Origin: Pseudomonas sp. stari2
GTDB lineage: Bacteria > Pseudomonadota > Gammaproteobacteria > Pseudomonadales > Pseudomonadaceae
Length of the DNA stretch: 64,000 nt
Direction: 5' to 3'
Assembly (NCBI RefSeq): GCF_040760005.1
Contig: NZ_CP099760.1
Location: forward strand, 4,743,501 to 4,807,500
Each line of letters opens with the position of its first letter. Positions within the stretch are counted from its first letter, which is position 1. The position numbers were made by a program, and so were the translations under genes. Under the pieces are notes generated by a model that was not told the origin of the DNA, made no database searches, and saw nothing but the letters and a program-made list of their open reading frames with translations. Shown piece after piece: positions 28,659 through 38,660 of this stretch.

Positions 28659-29600
28659 TTAAGCCTCGGAGGATGCTTGCTTATAGTTGTAGCCGATCGG
28701 GTGCGGCATGTTGCGCGCTTTTGCCAGTTCGATCTGCTTTTGCCGGTCGATGGCGCTGCGGCGGGTCTTCTCGCTCAGGCTGTTCCAGCAATGCGGGCAA
28801 CTGATGCCGGCCACGTAATGCTCGGAGGCCCGATCCTCGACGCTGACCGGGGTGCGGCAGGCATGGCACTGATCGTAGTCGCCTTCGCTCAGGTCATGGC
28901 GCACGGTCACGCGGTTGTCGAACACGAAGCAGTCGCCCTGCCATTTGGTTTCTTCCTGCGGCACCTCTTCGAGGTACTTCAGAATACCGCCCTTGAGGTG
29001 GTAAACCTCTTCGAAGCCTTCGCCCAGCATGTAGCTCGACGCCTTCTCGCAGCGGATGCCACCGGTGCAGAACATCGCGACCTTCTTGTGCACGGCCGGA
29101 TCGAAGTGTTCTTTGATGTAGTCGGGGAATTCGCGAAAACTGGTGGTTTTCGGATCAATGGCGCCTTCAAAGGTGCCGATCGACACTTCGTAGTCGTTGC
29201 GGGTGTCGATCAACAACACTTCCGGATCACTGATCAGCGCATTCCAGTCCTTTGGATCGACGTAGGTCCCGACCTTCTTGTTCGGATCGACGCCTTCGAC
29301 CCCCAGGGTCACGATCTCTTTCTTGAGCTTGACCTTGGTCCGGTAGAACGGTTGTTCGTCGCAGTAAGATTCCTTGTGGTCGATGTCGACCATGCGCGGA
29401 TCGTTGCGCAGCCAGGCCAGCAGGCCGTCGATACCTTCACGGCTGCCGGAAACCGTGCCGTTGATGCCTTCTTCGGCAATCAGCAGAGTGCCTTTGATGC
29501 CGTTGTCGACCATCGCTTGCAGCAGGGGCTCGCGCAGGTTGACGTAATCTTCAAGGGTGACGAACTTGTACAGTGCCGCCACGACAATCGGTTGTGTCAT
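28659..29600 (-). CDS. trhO: tRNA uridine(34) hydroxylase, rhodanese-related (YceA family)
   Basis: A 313-residue protein of the TrhO/YceA family, which makes 5-hydroxyuridine at tRNA position 34 using oxygen. Typical phrases: [38 protein letters not shown] and a rhodanese domain with [16 protein letters not shown] and catalytic Cys in [17 protein letters not shown]-terminal Cys pair region ([23 protein letters not shown]) may bind zinc. A GGAG site precedes the ATG. A terminator separates it from bolA upstream. Confidence 0.93.
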   Translation of the reverse strand: MTQPIVVAALYKFVTLEDYVNLREPLLQAMVDNGIKGTLLIAEEGINGTVSGSREGIDGLLAWLRNDPRMVDIDHKESYCDEQPFYRTKVKLKKEIVTLGVEGVDPNKKVGTYVDPKDWNALISDPEVLLIDTRNDYEVSIGTFEGAIDPKTTSFREFPDYIKEHFDPAVHKKVAMFCTGGIRCEKASSYMLGEGFEEVYHLKGGILKYLEEVPQEETKWQGDCFVFDNRVTVRHDLSEGDYDQCHACRTPVSVEDRASEHYVAGISCPHCWNSLSEKTRRSAIDRQKQIELAKARNMPHPIGYNYKQASSEA

Positions 29601-29647
29601 GGGTGTTTCTCCAGGTGGCTACCCTCGTAAAGGGTGAACCGGATGCG

Positions 29648-29676
29648 AAAAAAAACGCGCCGGGTCAGCGGCGCGT
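29648..29676 (-). terminator. Intrinsic terminator downstream of bolA
   Basis: On the minus strand ACGCGCCG and CGGCGCGT form an 8-bp stem followed by eight T. It ends the DUF2059-bolA transcript before trhO. Confidence 0.9.
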
Positions 29677-29717
29677 TGCGGATTCTAGCAAAAAACCTCA
29701 GTTCATTGCTGCAAGGC

Positions 29718-30017
29718 TCAATGCTTGCTCCCGCCGGCACAGGTCGGCGACGCCGGAGCGGCGCCCACTTCTGCCCATTCCTGCGGGGTGTAGGTGTGCA
29801 GCGCCAACGCATGGAATTCGCCCATCAGCTCGCCGAGCGTGCCGTAGACTTTCTGGTGGCGCTTGACCCGGTTCAGGCCTTCGAACTGCGCGCTGACCAC
29901 CACTGCCTTAAAGTGGGTCTGCAACCCGCGACTATGCATGTGGCTCTCGTCCAGCACCTGCAGATGCTCAGGCTGAAGCAGCGCCAGCGTCGATTCGATG
30001 CGTTGTTGCATGGTCAT
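29718..30017 (-). CDS. BolA family protein
   Basis: A 99-residue protein with the BolA fold: VLDESHMHSRGLQTHFKAVVVSAQFEGLNRVKRHQKVYGTLGEL. The His/Cys positions used by BolA-monothiol glutaredoxin Fe-S pairs are partly present (conserved His in KRHQ). BolA proteins affect morphology and iron-sulphur delivery. I chose the ATG at 30017 because GGAG lies 6 bases upstream; GTG at 30020 and ATG at 30011 are alternatives. It lies 12 bases after the DUF2059 gene and is cotranscribed with it. Confidence 0.9.
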   Translation of the reverse strand: MTMQQRIESTLALLQPEHLQVLDESHMHSRGLQTHFKAVVVSAQFEGLNRVKRHQKVYGTLGELMGEFHALALHTYTPQEWAEVGAAPASPTCAGGSKH

Positions 30018-30029
30018 CACGAACTCCGC

Positions 30030-30548
30030 TTACTTCTTCTTCGCCGGAGCCGCGCCTTTCGGTGCCAGCTCGTTGGTCATGTCGTCCAGCAGCTTGTTGA
30101 CCACAGGAACGGCGGGTTCCAGTTTAGCCTGGGTCATCTGGGCCGATTGCTGGGTCAGCTGCGGCATTTTTTCCAGGACTTTCTTGCCCAGGGGCGACTG
30201 GTAGAACGCGACCAGGTCTTTGAGTTCCTGCTCACTGAAGGTGCTGGTGTAGAGCTTGATCATGTCCGGCTTCAGCTTGTTCCAGCCAATGGCCTGGTCC
30301 AGGGCGGCGTTGGCCTTGGCCTGGTAGGTATCCAGTACGGCTTTCTTGGATTCCGGAGCCTTGGTCTGTTCAAAACGCTGGGCAAACATCTGCTGCACTT
30401 GCATGTACACCGGAGTGCCCAGCTTGTCAGCGTGCGCCAGGGTCAGGAAAGCTTCGGCACTGGCGTTGTGGCTGGCGGTATCGGCAAGCACCTGGCCGCT
30501 GGCGCAAACCAGGGCAACCGCGGTGCAGATGGCACGAAGACGAGTCAT
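30030..30548 (-). CDS. Exported DUF2059-domain protein
   Basis: A 172-residue protein with a Sec signal peptide (MTRLRAICTAVALVCASGQVLADT, cleavage after VLA). The C-terminal half has the DUF2059 phrase ELKDLVAFYQSPLGKKVLEKMPQLTQQSAQM, preceded by LYTSTFSEQ. The C-terminus is KGAAPAKKK. Likely periplasmic, function unknown. The order DUF2059-bolA near fumC is conserved in Pseudomonas. It is divergent from fumC. Confidence 0.88.
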   Translation of the reverse strand: MTRLRAICTAVALVCASGQVLADTASHNASAEAFLTLAHADKLGTPVYMQVQQMFAQRFEQTKAPESKKAVLDTYQAKANAALDQAIGWNKLKPDMIKLYTSTFSEQELKDLVAFYQSPLGKKVLEKMPQLTQQSAQMTQAKLEPAVPVVNKLLDDMTNELAPKGAAPAKKK

Positions 30549-30741
30549 CGAGTTTCCTTTTCAGCTAGGCGAGGTAAAACCCCAAGGGCAACCATTCTGC
30601 GCCTGAATAACGCTGCGGCTCAACCCCCGGGCCTTGCCGCGCTTGATTGGCGGGGATTTGCCGGTCAACAATCGACCGGAGGGAACCACCCGGGCCGACA
30701 CCGGCCTAAACTGCGCAAACAGACCAACAGGAGTGTGCACG

Positions 30742-32136
30742 ATGAGCCGTATCGAAACCGACAGCCTGGGCCAGATCGAAGTCCCGGACGACGCTTACTG
30801 GGGCGCTCAGACGCAACGCTCGCTGATCAACTTCGCCATCGGTCAGGAACGCATGCCATTGCCGGTCTTGCACGCCCTGGCCCTGATCAAGAAAGCCGCG
30901 GCCCGGGTCAACGACCGCAACGGTGACCTGCCCGCCGACATCGCCCGCCTGATCGAACAGGCCGCCGACGAAGTGCTCGACGGCCAGCACGACGACCAGT
31001 TCCCGCTGGTAGTCTGGCAGACCGGCAGCGGCACGCAGAGCAACATGAACGCCAACGAAGTAATCGCCGGCCGCGCCAACGAACTGGCCGGCAATCCGCG
31101 CGGTGGCAAGACGCCGGTGCACCCGAACGATCACGTCAACCGCTCGCAGAGTTCCAACGACTGCTTCCCCACCGCCATGAGCATCGCCACTGCGCAGGCT
31201 GTGCAAACCCAACTGCTGCCGGCCATCGCCGAGCTGTCGGGTGGCCTGGCCGAGCTGTCGGCACGGCACATGAAACTGGTGAAAACCGGTCGCACCCACA
31301 TGATGGACGCCACGCCGATCACCTTCGGTCAGGAGATCTCCGGCTTCATAGCGCAGCTGGATTACGCCGAACGGGCGATTCGCTCAGCGTTGCCGGCGGT
31401 GTGCGAACTGGCCCAGGGCGGCACCGCTGTCGGCACCGGGCTCAACTCGCCCCACGGTTTTGGTGAAGCGATTGCCGCCGAGCTGGCTGCACTTTCCGGT
31501 CTGCCGTTCGTCACCGCCCCGAACAAGTTCGCCGCCCTCGCCGGCCATGAGCCACTGACCACGCTGTCCGGCGCACTGAAAACCCTCGCCGTGGCGCTGA
31601 TGAAAATCGCCAACGACCTGCGCCTGCTGGGCTCCGGGCCCCGCGCAGGTTTTGCCGAAGTGAAATTGCCGGCGAACGAACCAGGCAGTTCGATCATGCC
31701 CGGCAAGGTCAACCCGACCCAGTGCGAAGCGCTGTCGATGCTGGCCTGCCAGGTGCTGGGCAACGACGTGGCGATCGGTTTCGCCGCCAGTCAGGGTCAT
31801 CTGCAGTTGAACGTGTTCAAACCGGTGATCATCCACAACCTGCTGCAATCGATCCGCCTGCTCGCCGATGGCTGCAGCAACTTCCAGCAGCACTGCATCG
31901 CCGGGCTTGAGCCGGATGCCGAAGTCATGGCGCACCACCTGGAACGTGGCCTGATGCTGGTGACGGCGCTGAACCCGCACATCGGCTACGACAAATCGGC
32001 GGAAATCGCCAAGAAGGCCTACAGCGAAGGGAAAACCCTGCGCGAGGCAGCGCTGGAGCTGGGCTATCTGACCGATGAGGAGTTCGATGCCTGGGTACGG
32101 CCGGAGAACATGATCGAGGCCGGGGCCAAGGGCTGA
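30742..32136 (+). CDS. fumC: Class II fumarate hydratase
   Basis: A 464-residue enzyme interconverting fumarate and malate without an iron-sulphur cluster. Visible motifs: [15 protein letters not shown], the substrate loop [44 protein letters not shown], and the superfamily signature [15 protein letters not shown]. The start is the ATG of [10 protein letters not shown]; the frame is open 36 codons upstream, but the family begins here. Pseudomonads usually carry more than one fumC; this copy is the one near bolA. Confidence 0.95.
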   Translation: MSRIETDSLGQIEVPDDAYWGAQTQRSLINFAIGQERMPLPVLHALALIKKAAARVNDRNGDLPADIARLIEQAADEVLDGQHDDQFPLVVWQTGSGTQSNMNANEVIAGRANELAGNPRGGKTPVHPNDHVNRSQSSNDCFPTAMSIATAQAVQTQLLPAIAELSGGLAELSARHMKLVKTGRTHMMDATPITFGQEISGFIAQLDYAERAIRSALPAVCELAQGGTAVGTGLNSPHGFGEAIAAELAALSGLPFVTAPNKFAALAGHEPLTTLSGALKTLAVALMKIANDLRLLGSGPRAGFAEVKLPANEPGSSIMPGKVNPTQCEALSMLACQVLGNDVAIGFAASQGHLQLNVFKPVIIHNLLQSIRLLADGCSNFQQHCIAGLEPDAEVMAHHLERGLMLVTALNPHIGYDKSAEIAKKAYSEGKTLREAALELGYLTDEEFDAWVRPENMIEAGAKG

Positions 32137-32144
32137 GTCATCCC

Positions 32145-32175
32145 GATCCTTCCCGTGCCCGGCGCGGGAAGGATC
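32145..32175. terminator. Perfect 11-bp hairpin between convergent fumC and EamA genes
   Basis: GATCCTTCCCG and CGGGAAGGATC pair perfectly around TGCCCGGCG. No long T run follows, but the position between two convergent stops (it touches the EamA stop codon) fits a bidirectional transcript end. Its TTCCCG...CGGGAA core recurs at 42197 and 61794. Confidence 0.6.
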
Positions 32176-33133
32176 ATCCGACCAACAGTTTCGCCCGCCG
32201 GGCCTTGAGTCCGGCAATCAGCGATGGCCCCAGTGCCACCAGCGCCGAACCCAGCACCACCAGCACCGCCCCGCCATACGCCAGCAGATTGATCTGCTCG
32301 GCGTGCACATACTCAGGCCACACCCCGGCCGCCACCGCTACCGCTGCGAACGTAACCAATGGCGTGATCGCAAGCGTCGCGCTGACCCGCGAAGCTTCCC
32401 AATGCGCCAGCGCCTCGGCAAACGCGCCATAGGCGATCAGGGTGTTCATGCAGCACGCCAGCAGCAGCCAGCCCTGCAACGGGCTCAACTCCAGCGCCTC
32501 CAGCGGATGGACCCAAGGCGTCAGCAACAAGGCGCAGAACAGGTAGATCACCATCATCACCTGCAGCGAATTCCACACTGTCAGCAGTTGCTTCTGCCCC
32601 AGCGCGTAAAAAGTCCAGACGGTCGAGGCCAGCAACACCAGTAACACGCCGGCGGTATAGTCAGACAAAGAGGTGAACAATTCCGCGAGACGCTGATTGA
32701 AGAACAACGCGAACCCGATCAACAGCACCGCCAGGCCGATGCCCTGACCGATACTGAAGCGTTCCTTGAACACAAACAGACTGGCGATCAGCAACATGAT
32801 CGGACCCATCTGCACCACCAGTTGCGCGGTGCCTGGGCTCAGCAGGTTCAGGCCCATCAGGTACAGCACGTAGTTGCCCACCAGCCCGAGCACCGCCATC
32901 AGCACCAGCCAGCCGCCCTTCGGCCCGAGCACCTTGCGACTCGGCAAGCGCTTTGTGGCCGCCAGATAAATGAACAGGCAACCACCGGACACCAGCAGGC
33001 GAAACCAGGTCACCGTGATCGGGTCCATCACCTGCAGCACCTGTTTGAGCTTGATCGGCAGGATTCCCCACAGAAACGCGGTCAACAAGGCCAGGAACAT
33101 GCCGTACACCCAGCGACCAGACGAAACGTGCAT
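32174..33133 (-). CDS. EamA-family (DMT superfamily) transporter
   Basis: A 319-residue protein with about ten hydrophobic helices in two EamA repeats (opening MFLALLTAFLWGILPIKLKQVLQ; later GVLLVLLASTVWTFYALGQKQLL). The family moves metabolites or drugs; the substrate is unknown. The RarD-like phrases WGILPIK, MDPITVTWFRLL and SPGTAQLVVQMGPIMLL are seen. I took the ATG at 33133; a later ATG at 33100 directly before the first helix is possible. Its gene converges on fumC. Confidence 0.85.
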   Translation of the reverse strand: MHVSSGRWVYGMFLALLTAFLWGILPIKLKQVLQVMDPITVTWFRLLVSGGCLFIYLAATKRLPSRKVLGPKGGWLVLMAVLGLVGNYVLYLMGLNLLSPGTAQLVVQMGPIMLLIASLFVFKERFSIGQGIGLAVLLIGFALFFNQRLAELFTSLSDYTAGVLLVLLASTVWTFYALGQKQLLTVWNSLQVMMVIYLFCALLLTPWVHPLEALELSPLQGWLLLACCMNTLIAYGAFAEALAHWEASRVSATLAITPLVTFAAVAVAAGVWPEYVHAEQINLLAYGGAVLVVLGSALVALGPSLIAGLKARRAKLLVG

Positions 33134-33343
33134 GAGAACCCCGAAAGCCAATGACAGGAGCGCTCATTCTAGGCGCAGCGGCAAGCGCGACACAGGGACA
33201 GTTGCGCTCAAGCCGCAAATGAAACTGTGCAGGTCGCAGCATTAAATTGACGTGCTGCCGTTGATCGGTTCATGAAGCGCTGCAAGTGGTTCAGGCATAA
33301 GCTCTTTGGATGCCATCCAGCGCAGCACTCAAGGAGATCGATC

Positions 33344-33544
33344 ATGTTCGGAATGCGCGCCCAGGACACCGCCCCCGCCACGCACTTTCGCAGCGACCGG
33401 GTGTGCCGGGTCAATGGCGAACTGTTTTTCAGCACCCGGGAGAACACCCTCGAAGGGCCGTTCGACAACCCCGAGAAAGCCGAGCAGGCAATCCGCGCGT
33501 ACATCGCGCGGATGCAATTGCTGGATTCCGGCAGCCGGTCTTAG
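33344..33544 (+). CDS. Small conserved protein (DUF6316-like)
   Basis: A 66-residue soluble protein: HFRSDRVCRVNGELFFSTRENTLEGPFDNPEKAEQAIRAYIARM. It resembles the small DUF6316-type proteins of pseudomonads, which have no known function. The start ATG has an AAGGAG site 7 bases upstream, which favours it over a frame opening at 33272. Its stop overlaps the convergent thiolase stop by 4 bases. Confidence 0.75.
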   Translation: MFGMRAQDTAPATHFRSDRVCRVNGELFFSTRENTLEGPFDNPEKAEQAIRAYIARMQLLDSGSRS

Positions 33545-34725
33545 CGCACCGCTTCAAACAACCCGGTCGCGCCCATTCCGCCACCCACGCACATGGTCAC
33601 AATCCCGTAGCGCAGATTACGTCGCTGCAACTCGCGCACCAGATGCCCGACTTGCCGCGAACCGGTCATGCCGAACGGATGGCCGATGGAAATCGAGCCA
33701 CCGTTGACGTTGTACTTCTCGTTATCGATTTCCAGACGATCACGGGCGTACAGGCACTGCGAGGCGAACGCTTCGTTCAATTCCCACAGGTCGATGTCCG
33801 CCACCTGCAAACCTTTGGCCTTGAGCAGCTTCGGCACCGAAAACACCGGGCCGATGCCCATCTCGTCCGGCTCGCAACCGGCAACGGTGAAACCACGGAA
33901 AAACGCCTTTGGCTTGAGTCCCAGTTGCAGGGCTTTTTCCAGGCTCATCACCAGCGTCATCGAGGCGCCATCGGACAACTGCGACGAGTTGCCTGCCGTT
34001 ACCGAACCATCCTCGGCGAACACCGGTTTCAGTCCGGCGAGGCTTTCATAGGTGGTATCCGGACGGTTGCAGTCATCGCGATCAACGATGCCGTCGAGGA
34101 TCTGCACTTCACCGCTGTTCTTGTCTTCAACGCGGTACTTCACCGCCATCGGCACGATTTCATCGTTGAACAGGCCGGCTGCCTGCGCCTGAGCAGTACG
34201 GATCTGACTTTGCAGCGAGTAACGATCCTGCGCCTCGCGACTCACGCCATAACGGCGCGCCACCACTTCGGCGGTCTGGCCCATGGTGTAGTAGATGCCT
34301 GGCGTCTGCTGCTTGAGCAACGGGTTGATCAGGTGATCGGTGTTGACGCTTTTCAGGGTCAGGCTGATCGACTCGACGCCGCCGGCGACGATGATGTCGC
34401 TGCAACCCGATGCGATCTGGTTGGCAGCAATCGCAATCGCCTGCAAGCCCGACGAACAGAAACGGTTGAGGGTCATGCCCGCCGTGCCGGTGCCCAGTTG
34501 CGAAAGCACCGCCACGTTACGGCCGATGTTGTAGCCCTGGGCACCTTCGTTGGAGCCGGCGCCGACGATGCAATCCTCGACGCTGGCCGGGTCGACGTCG
34601 TTGCGCGACAGCAAGGCGTTTACACAATGGGCCGCCATGTCATCGGGGCGGGTCTGGTTGAACTTGCCGCGAAAGGACTTGGCCAGGCCGGTCCGCACGC
34701 TGTCGACGATCACCACTTCACGCAT
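33541..34725 (-). CDS. Acetyl-CoA C-acyltransferase (thiolase)
   Basis: A 394-residue thiolase. The acylated Cys lies in TLNRFCSSGLQAIAIAANQI. The His in GGSISIGHPFGMTGSRQ and the second Cys in TMCVGGGMGATGLFE complete the active site. It could act in beta-oxidation or acetoacetyl-CoA formation; no FadB partner is adjacent, so I leave it unnamed. The start MREVVIVDSVRTGLAKS was chosen with GAGG upstream; an ATG 4 codons earlier is possible. A perfect inverted repeat lies between this gene and the upstream PPK2 gene. Confidence 0.92.
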   Translation of the reverse strand: MREVVIVDSVRTGLAKSFRGKFNQTRPDDMAAHCVNALLSRNDVDPASVEDCIVGAGSNEGAQGYNIGRNVAVLSQLGTGTAGMTLNRFCSSGLQAIAIAANQIASGCSDIIVAGGVESISLTLKSVNTDHLINPLLKQQTPGIYYTMGQTAEVVARRYGVSREAQDRYSLQSQIRTAQAQAAGLFNDEIVPMAVKYRVEDKNSGEVQILDGIVDRDDCNRPDTTYESLAGLKPVFAEDGSVTAGNSSQLSDGASMTLVMSLEKALQLGLKPKAFFRGFTVAGCEPDEMGIGPVFSVPKLLKAKGLQVADIDLWELNEAFASQCLYARDRLEIDNEKYNVNGGSISIGHPFGMTGSRQVGHLVRELQRRNLRYGIVTMCVGGGMGATGLFEAVR

Positions 34726-34752
34726 GGCATACCTCATTGTTACGTCAGTTGA

Positions 34753-34777
34753 GAGTGGACCGAGCATATGTCCACTC
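34753..34777. promoter_or_regulatory. Inverted repeat upstream of the thiolase gene
   Basis: GAGTGGAC and GTCCACTC are perfect complements separated by 9 bases. It lies 28 bases upstream of the thiolase ATG and has no T run, so an operator is more likely than a terminator. The binding protein is unknown. Confidence 0.4.
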
Positions 34778-34826
34778 AATCGCCGACCGCGACAATCATT
34801 CACCTCGCGTATGCGTGCCCATCGGT

Positions 34827-36341
34827 TCAGTCCTTGTGCTTCTTGGCTCGTTTGTCGGACTTCTCGAAAGCTTCTTCCAGCGCACGGTTGATCGTGCGCA
34901 AGACCTTGACCCGGGCCCAGCGCTTGTCGTTGGCCTCAACCAGGGTCCAGGGGGAGATTTCGGTGCTGGTGCGGTCGACCATGTCGCCCACGGCGGCACG
35001 ATAGGCGTCCCACTTGTCGCGGTTGCGCCAGTCGTCCTCGGTGATCTTGAAACGCTTGAAGGGGATTTCTTCACGCGCCTGGAAGCGCTCCATCTGCGTG
35101 TCCTTGTCGATGGCCAGCCAGAACTTGACCACGATCACTCCGGCATCGGCAAGTTGCTCTTCGAAGTCGTTGATTTCACCGTAGGCACGCATCCAGTCAG
35201 CAGTGCTGCAAAAGCCCTCGATCCGCTCCACCAGCACCCGGCCGTACCAGGAGCGATCGAACACGGTGAACTTGCCTCGGGCCGGAATGTGTCGCCAGAA
35301 ACGCCACAGGTAAGGCTGTGCCCGCTCCTCTTCGGTCGGCGCGGCAATCGGCACGATGTTGTACTGACGCGGATCGAGCGCCGCCGCCACCCGACGGATC
35401 GCCCCGCCCTTGCCCGCCGCATCGTTGCCTTCGAATACCGCCACCAGCGCATGACGGCGCATGCGTTTGTCACGCATCAGGCCGGACAGTCGCGCCTGCT
35501 CGGTGATCAGTTGTTCCTCGTAATCTTTTTTGTCCAGGCTCTGGCTCAGGTCAAGACTGTCGAGCAGGTTCAAATGATCCACGGACGTCGCCAGCGGCTG
35601 GACATTGACCGCGTGCGGGTGCACATCCGGGCGCTTGAGGGCATTCTGCAATCCTTCGAGCAGGATCTTGCCCACTGTCAGGCTGCGAAAGTGCGCGTCC
35701 ACCCCCTCGATGACATGCCACGGCGCATAGTCGCGGCTGGTTCGGCGCAAGACTCGCTCGCCGTATTTGACGAACTTGTCGTAGGTTTGCGATTGCTGCC
35801 AGTCCAGCGGGCTGATCCGCCAGCTGTGCAGCGGGTCGTCGGCCAGCGCCTTGAGCCGCGCCTTCATTTGCTTCTTGGACAGGTGAAACCAGAACTTGAA
35901 GATCAGCGCACCTTCGTCGCACAGCATCTTTTCCAGGCGTTCGGCCCCGGCGATGGCCTGATCCAGTCGCGGATCCTTGAACAAGCCGTGGACCCTGCCC
36001 TGCAGCATCTGGCTGTACCAGTTGCCAAAGAAAATCCCCATCCGCCCCTTGGCCGGCAGCATCCGCCAGTAACGCCAGGCCGGTGGCCGCGCCAGCTCTT
36101 CATCGGTCTGCTGGTCGAAAGTACGCACTTCGATCAGACGCGGATCCATCCACTCGTTGAGCAATTTCACCGTCTCGCCCTTGCCGGCGCCTTCGATGCC
36201 GTTGATCAAAATGATCACCGGAAAACGCTTTTGCTGCTGCAACTCGAACTGGGCTTCCAGCAACGCTTCACGCAGGGCGGGCACGGCGGCGTCGTAGGTG
36301 TCTTTGTCGATGGCGTGACCGATTTCAGCGGATTCGAACAT
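34827..36341 (-). CDS. Polyphosphate:AMP phosphotransferase (class II PPK2, two domains)
   Basis: A 504-residue protein with two tandem PPK2 domains. The first has Walker A INGIEGAGKGE (near residue 48). The second has FEGNDAAGKGGAIRRV (near residue 296), followed by the lid phrases RDYAPWHVIEG and TEISPWTLVEAND. Two-domain PPK2 proteins transfer phosphate from polyphosphate to AMP, giving ADP. AAGGAG precedes the ATG. It is divergent from mnmC. Confidence 0.92.
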   Translation of the reverse strand: MFESAEIGHAIDKDTYDAAVPALREALLEAQFELQQQKRFPVIILINGIEGAGKGETVKLLNEWMDPRLIEVRTFDQQTDEELARPPAWRYWRMLPAKGRMGIFFGNWYSQMLQGRVHGLFKDPRLDQAIAGAERLEKMLCDEGALIFKFWFHLSKKQMKARLKALADDPLHSWRISPLDWQQSQTYDKFVKYGERVLRRTSRDYAPWHVIEGVDAHFRSLTVGKILLEGLQNALKRPDVHPHAVNVQPLATSVDHLNLLDSLDLSQSLDKKDYEEQLITEQARLSGLMRDKRMRRHALVAVFEGNDAAGKGGAIRRVAAALDPRQYNIVPIAAPTEEERAQPYLWRFWRHIPARGKFTVFDRSWYGRVLVERIEGFCSTADWMRAYGEINDFEEQLADAGVIVVKFWLAIDKDTQMERFQAREEIPFKRFKITEDDWRNRDKWDAYRAAVGDMVDRTSTEISPWTLVEANDKRWARVKVLRTINRALEEAFEKSDKRAKKHKD

Positions 36342-36514
36342 AGGGACGGCTCCTTCCAGGATTCAGCAAGACTAGCGGATTGGGCTCTGGCGCGGCACAG
36401 AAATTCCCGTTGGCGGCGGATTGTCCTTGAGTGATCTTCAGCCAGGCTTGCCATGGATCAAGCGCCGCCTGCGTGATCGGCTAGAATGGCCGCCTTGTCG
36501 TTGCCGAGCCTGCC

Positions 36515-38494
36515 ATGAAACCTGTAATGCCCCACGCCCAAATCGACTGGGATGACCAGGGACGCCCGCGTTCGCGAGTGTTCGACGATGTGTATTTTTC
36601 CGACCAGTCGGGGCTGGATGAAACCCGCTACGTGTTCCTCGAACAAAACCGTCTGGCCGAGCGTTTTGCCGCGCTGCCGGCGGGTGGGCGACTGGTGATC
36701 GGTGAAACCGGCTTCGGCACCGGGCTGAATTTTCTCTGCGCCTGGCAGTTGTTCGAACAGCATGCGGTGGCCGGTGCGCGGCTGCATTTCGTCAGTGTCG
36801 AAAAGTTTCCGTTGAGCCCTGCTGATCTACAGCGAGCCCTCTCGTTGTGGCCCGACCTGAAGCAATTCTCCGATCGGTTGCTCAAGCATTACGTGGCGAT
36901 CCATCAGGGTTTCCAACGCATTGTTCTGGATAACGGCCGAGTCACTCTGACGCTGCTGATCGGTGATGCGCTGGAACAGTTGCCGCAACTGGACGGCCAG
37001 ATCGACGCCTGGTTTCTCGACGGTTTCGCGCCGGCGAAAAACCCGGAGATGTGGACCGCCGAACTGTTCGCCGAACTGGCGCGATTGGCGGCGCCCGGTT
37101 CGACCATCAGCACTTTTACCAGCACCGGTTGGGTACGACGCCTGCTCAACGCTGCTGGCTTCAAGATGAAGCGCACCCCGGGCATCGGCCACAAGTGGGA
37201 AATTCTGCGTGGCGAATTTCTTGGCTGGCCTGAGGATGTTCCGCTACCGGCGGCAGTAAAACCGTGGTTCGCCCGCCCTGCTCCTGTCACGGGAGAGCAT
37301 CGTGCACTGGTGATCGGCGCCGGTCTGGCCGGTTGCGCCACGGCGGCCAGCCTCGCGGCGCGGGGCTGGCAGGTCAGTCTGCTGGAGCGACATGACGCGG
37401 TGGCCCGGGAAGCCTCGGGCAATCCTCAAGGCGTGCTGTATCTGAAACTGTCGGCCCACGGCACAGCACTTTCGCAGTTGATCGTCAGCGGTTTCGGCTA
37501 CACCCGCCGCCTGTTGGAAACCCTGCAACGGGGTACCGACTGGGACGACTGCGGCGTGCTGCAATTGGCGTTCAATGAAAAGGAGCGCGAACGTCAGGCG
37601 CAACTGGCGGCCGCGTTTGCGGAAGACCTTCTTCAATGGCTTGATCAACCCGAAGCGCAGGCCCGTGCCGGGGTCGGTCTGGCCCATGGCGGTTTGTACT
37701 ATCCCGAGGGCGGCTGGGTGCATCCGCCGGCATTGTGTCAGGCGCAATCCGCACAACCGGGGGTCACGCTGCTCACCCATCAGGAAGCCGTGGAACTGCG
37801 CAAGGTCGACGGCCAGTGGCAGGCATTCGACGGTGGTCGATTGATCGCAACAGCACCTGTCATGGTGTTGGCGGGTGCCGCCGAGATCAAGCGTTTCCCC
37901 CAGAGTGCCGACCTGCCCCTCAAACGGATCCGCGGACAAATCACCCGACTGGCAGAGACTACACAAAGCCAGGCGCTGGCCACCGTGGTGTGCGCCGAAG
38001 GTTATGTCGCACCGGCACGCTTGGGCGAGCACACCCTCGGCGCCAGTTTCGATTTCAACAACGACGACCTGACCCCGACCACCGCCGAACACCTGGGCAA
38101 TCTGGCGATGCTCGAAGAAATCTCCACGGATCTGGTCGCACGCCTGCACATCAGCGAACCCGACACCGACCGCCTCGAGGGTCGCGCCGCCTTCCGTTGC
38201 ACCAGTCCCGACTACCTGCCGATTGTCGGCCCGCTCGCCGATCACGAAGCGTTCACCGACGCTTATCGCGCCTTGAGCAAGGATGCCCGGCAAGTGCCGG
38301 ACATTCCTTGCCCATGGCTGGACGGTCTATACGTCAACAGCGGTCATGGTTCACGCGGATTGATCACCGCGCCACTGTCTGGCGAGTTGCTGGCCGCGTG
38401 GCTCGATAACGAACCGCTGCCTCTGCCTCGCAGCGTGGCCGAAGCCTGTCATCCCAACCGGTTTGCCCTGCGCCGTCTGATTCGTGGCAAATGA
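36515..38494 (+). CDS. mnmC: Bifunctional tRNA (mnm5s2U34) methyltransferase / FAD oxidoreductase
   Basis: A 659-residue fusion that finishes the mnm5 modification at tRNA wobble uridine. Residues 1 to about 245 are the methyltransferase (FDDVYFSDQSGLDETRYVF, IGETGFGTGLNFL, AWFLDGFAPAKNPEMW). From about 265 comes the FAD-dependent demodifying oxidase (VIGAGLAGCATAASLAARGW; EASGNPQGVLYLKLS; near the end NSGHGSRGLITAPLSGELLA). The start shows only a weak ribosome-binding site; an internal ATG at 36527 is an alternative. Confidence 0.96.
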   Translation: MKPVMPHAQIDWDDQGRPRSRVFDDVYFSDQSGLDETRYVFLEQNRLAERFAALPAGGRLVIGETGFGTGLNFLCAWQLFEQHAVAGARLHFVSVEKFPLSPADLQRALSLWPDLKQFSDRLLKHYVAIHQGFQRIVLDNGRVTLTLLIGDALEQLPQLDGQIDAWFLDGFAPAKNPEMWTAELFAELARLAAPGSTISTFTSTGWVRRLLNAAGFKMKRTPGIGHKWEILRGEFLGWPEDVPLPAAVKPWFARPAPVTGEHRALVIGAGLAGCATAASLAARGWQVSLLERHDAVAREASGNPQGVLYLKLSAHGTALSQLIVSGFGYTRRLLETLQRGTDWDDCGVLQLAFNEKERERQAQLAAAFAEDLLQWLDQPEAQARAGVGLAHGGLYYPEGGWVHPPALCQAQSAQPGVTLLTHQEAVELRKVDGQWQAFDGGRLIATAPVMVLAGAAEIKRFPQSADLPLKRIRGQITRLAETTQSQALATVVCAEGYVAPARLGEHTLGASFDFNNDDLTPTTAEHLGNLAMLEEISTDLVARLHISEPDTDRLEGRAAFRCTSPDYLPIVGPLADHEAFTDAYRALSKDARQVPDIPCPWLDGLYVNSGHGSRGLITAPLSGELLAAWLDNEPLPLPRSVAEACHPNRFALRRLIRGK

Positions 38495-38660
38495 ACCCGA
38501 GCACAATCAGTCAGTGGGCACAATGCAACAGGTAAGGTCGACACGCTTATAACTGATCGTTCTAAAACTCCCACATCCGTGCCGGGTCAGTTTCTGGGTA
38601 CCGGCCATTTCGGCGCGGTTCAGCAACACCCTCCCCAACGGAAAAACCGGTAAGGATTTT

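Noticed and set aside
33134..33151. TTG start extending the EamA transporter by six residues
   Set aside because: The ATG at 33133 is a stronger codon and the extra residues show no family similarity.
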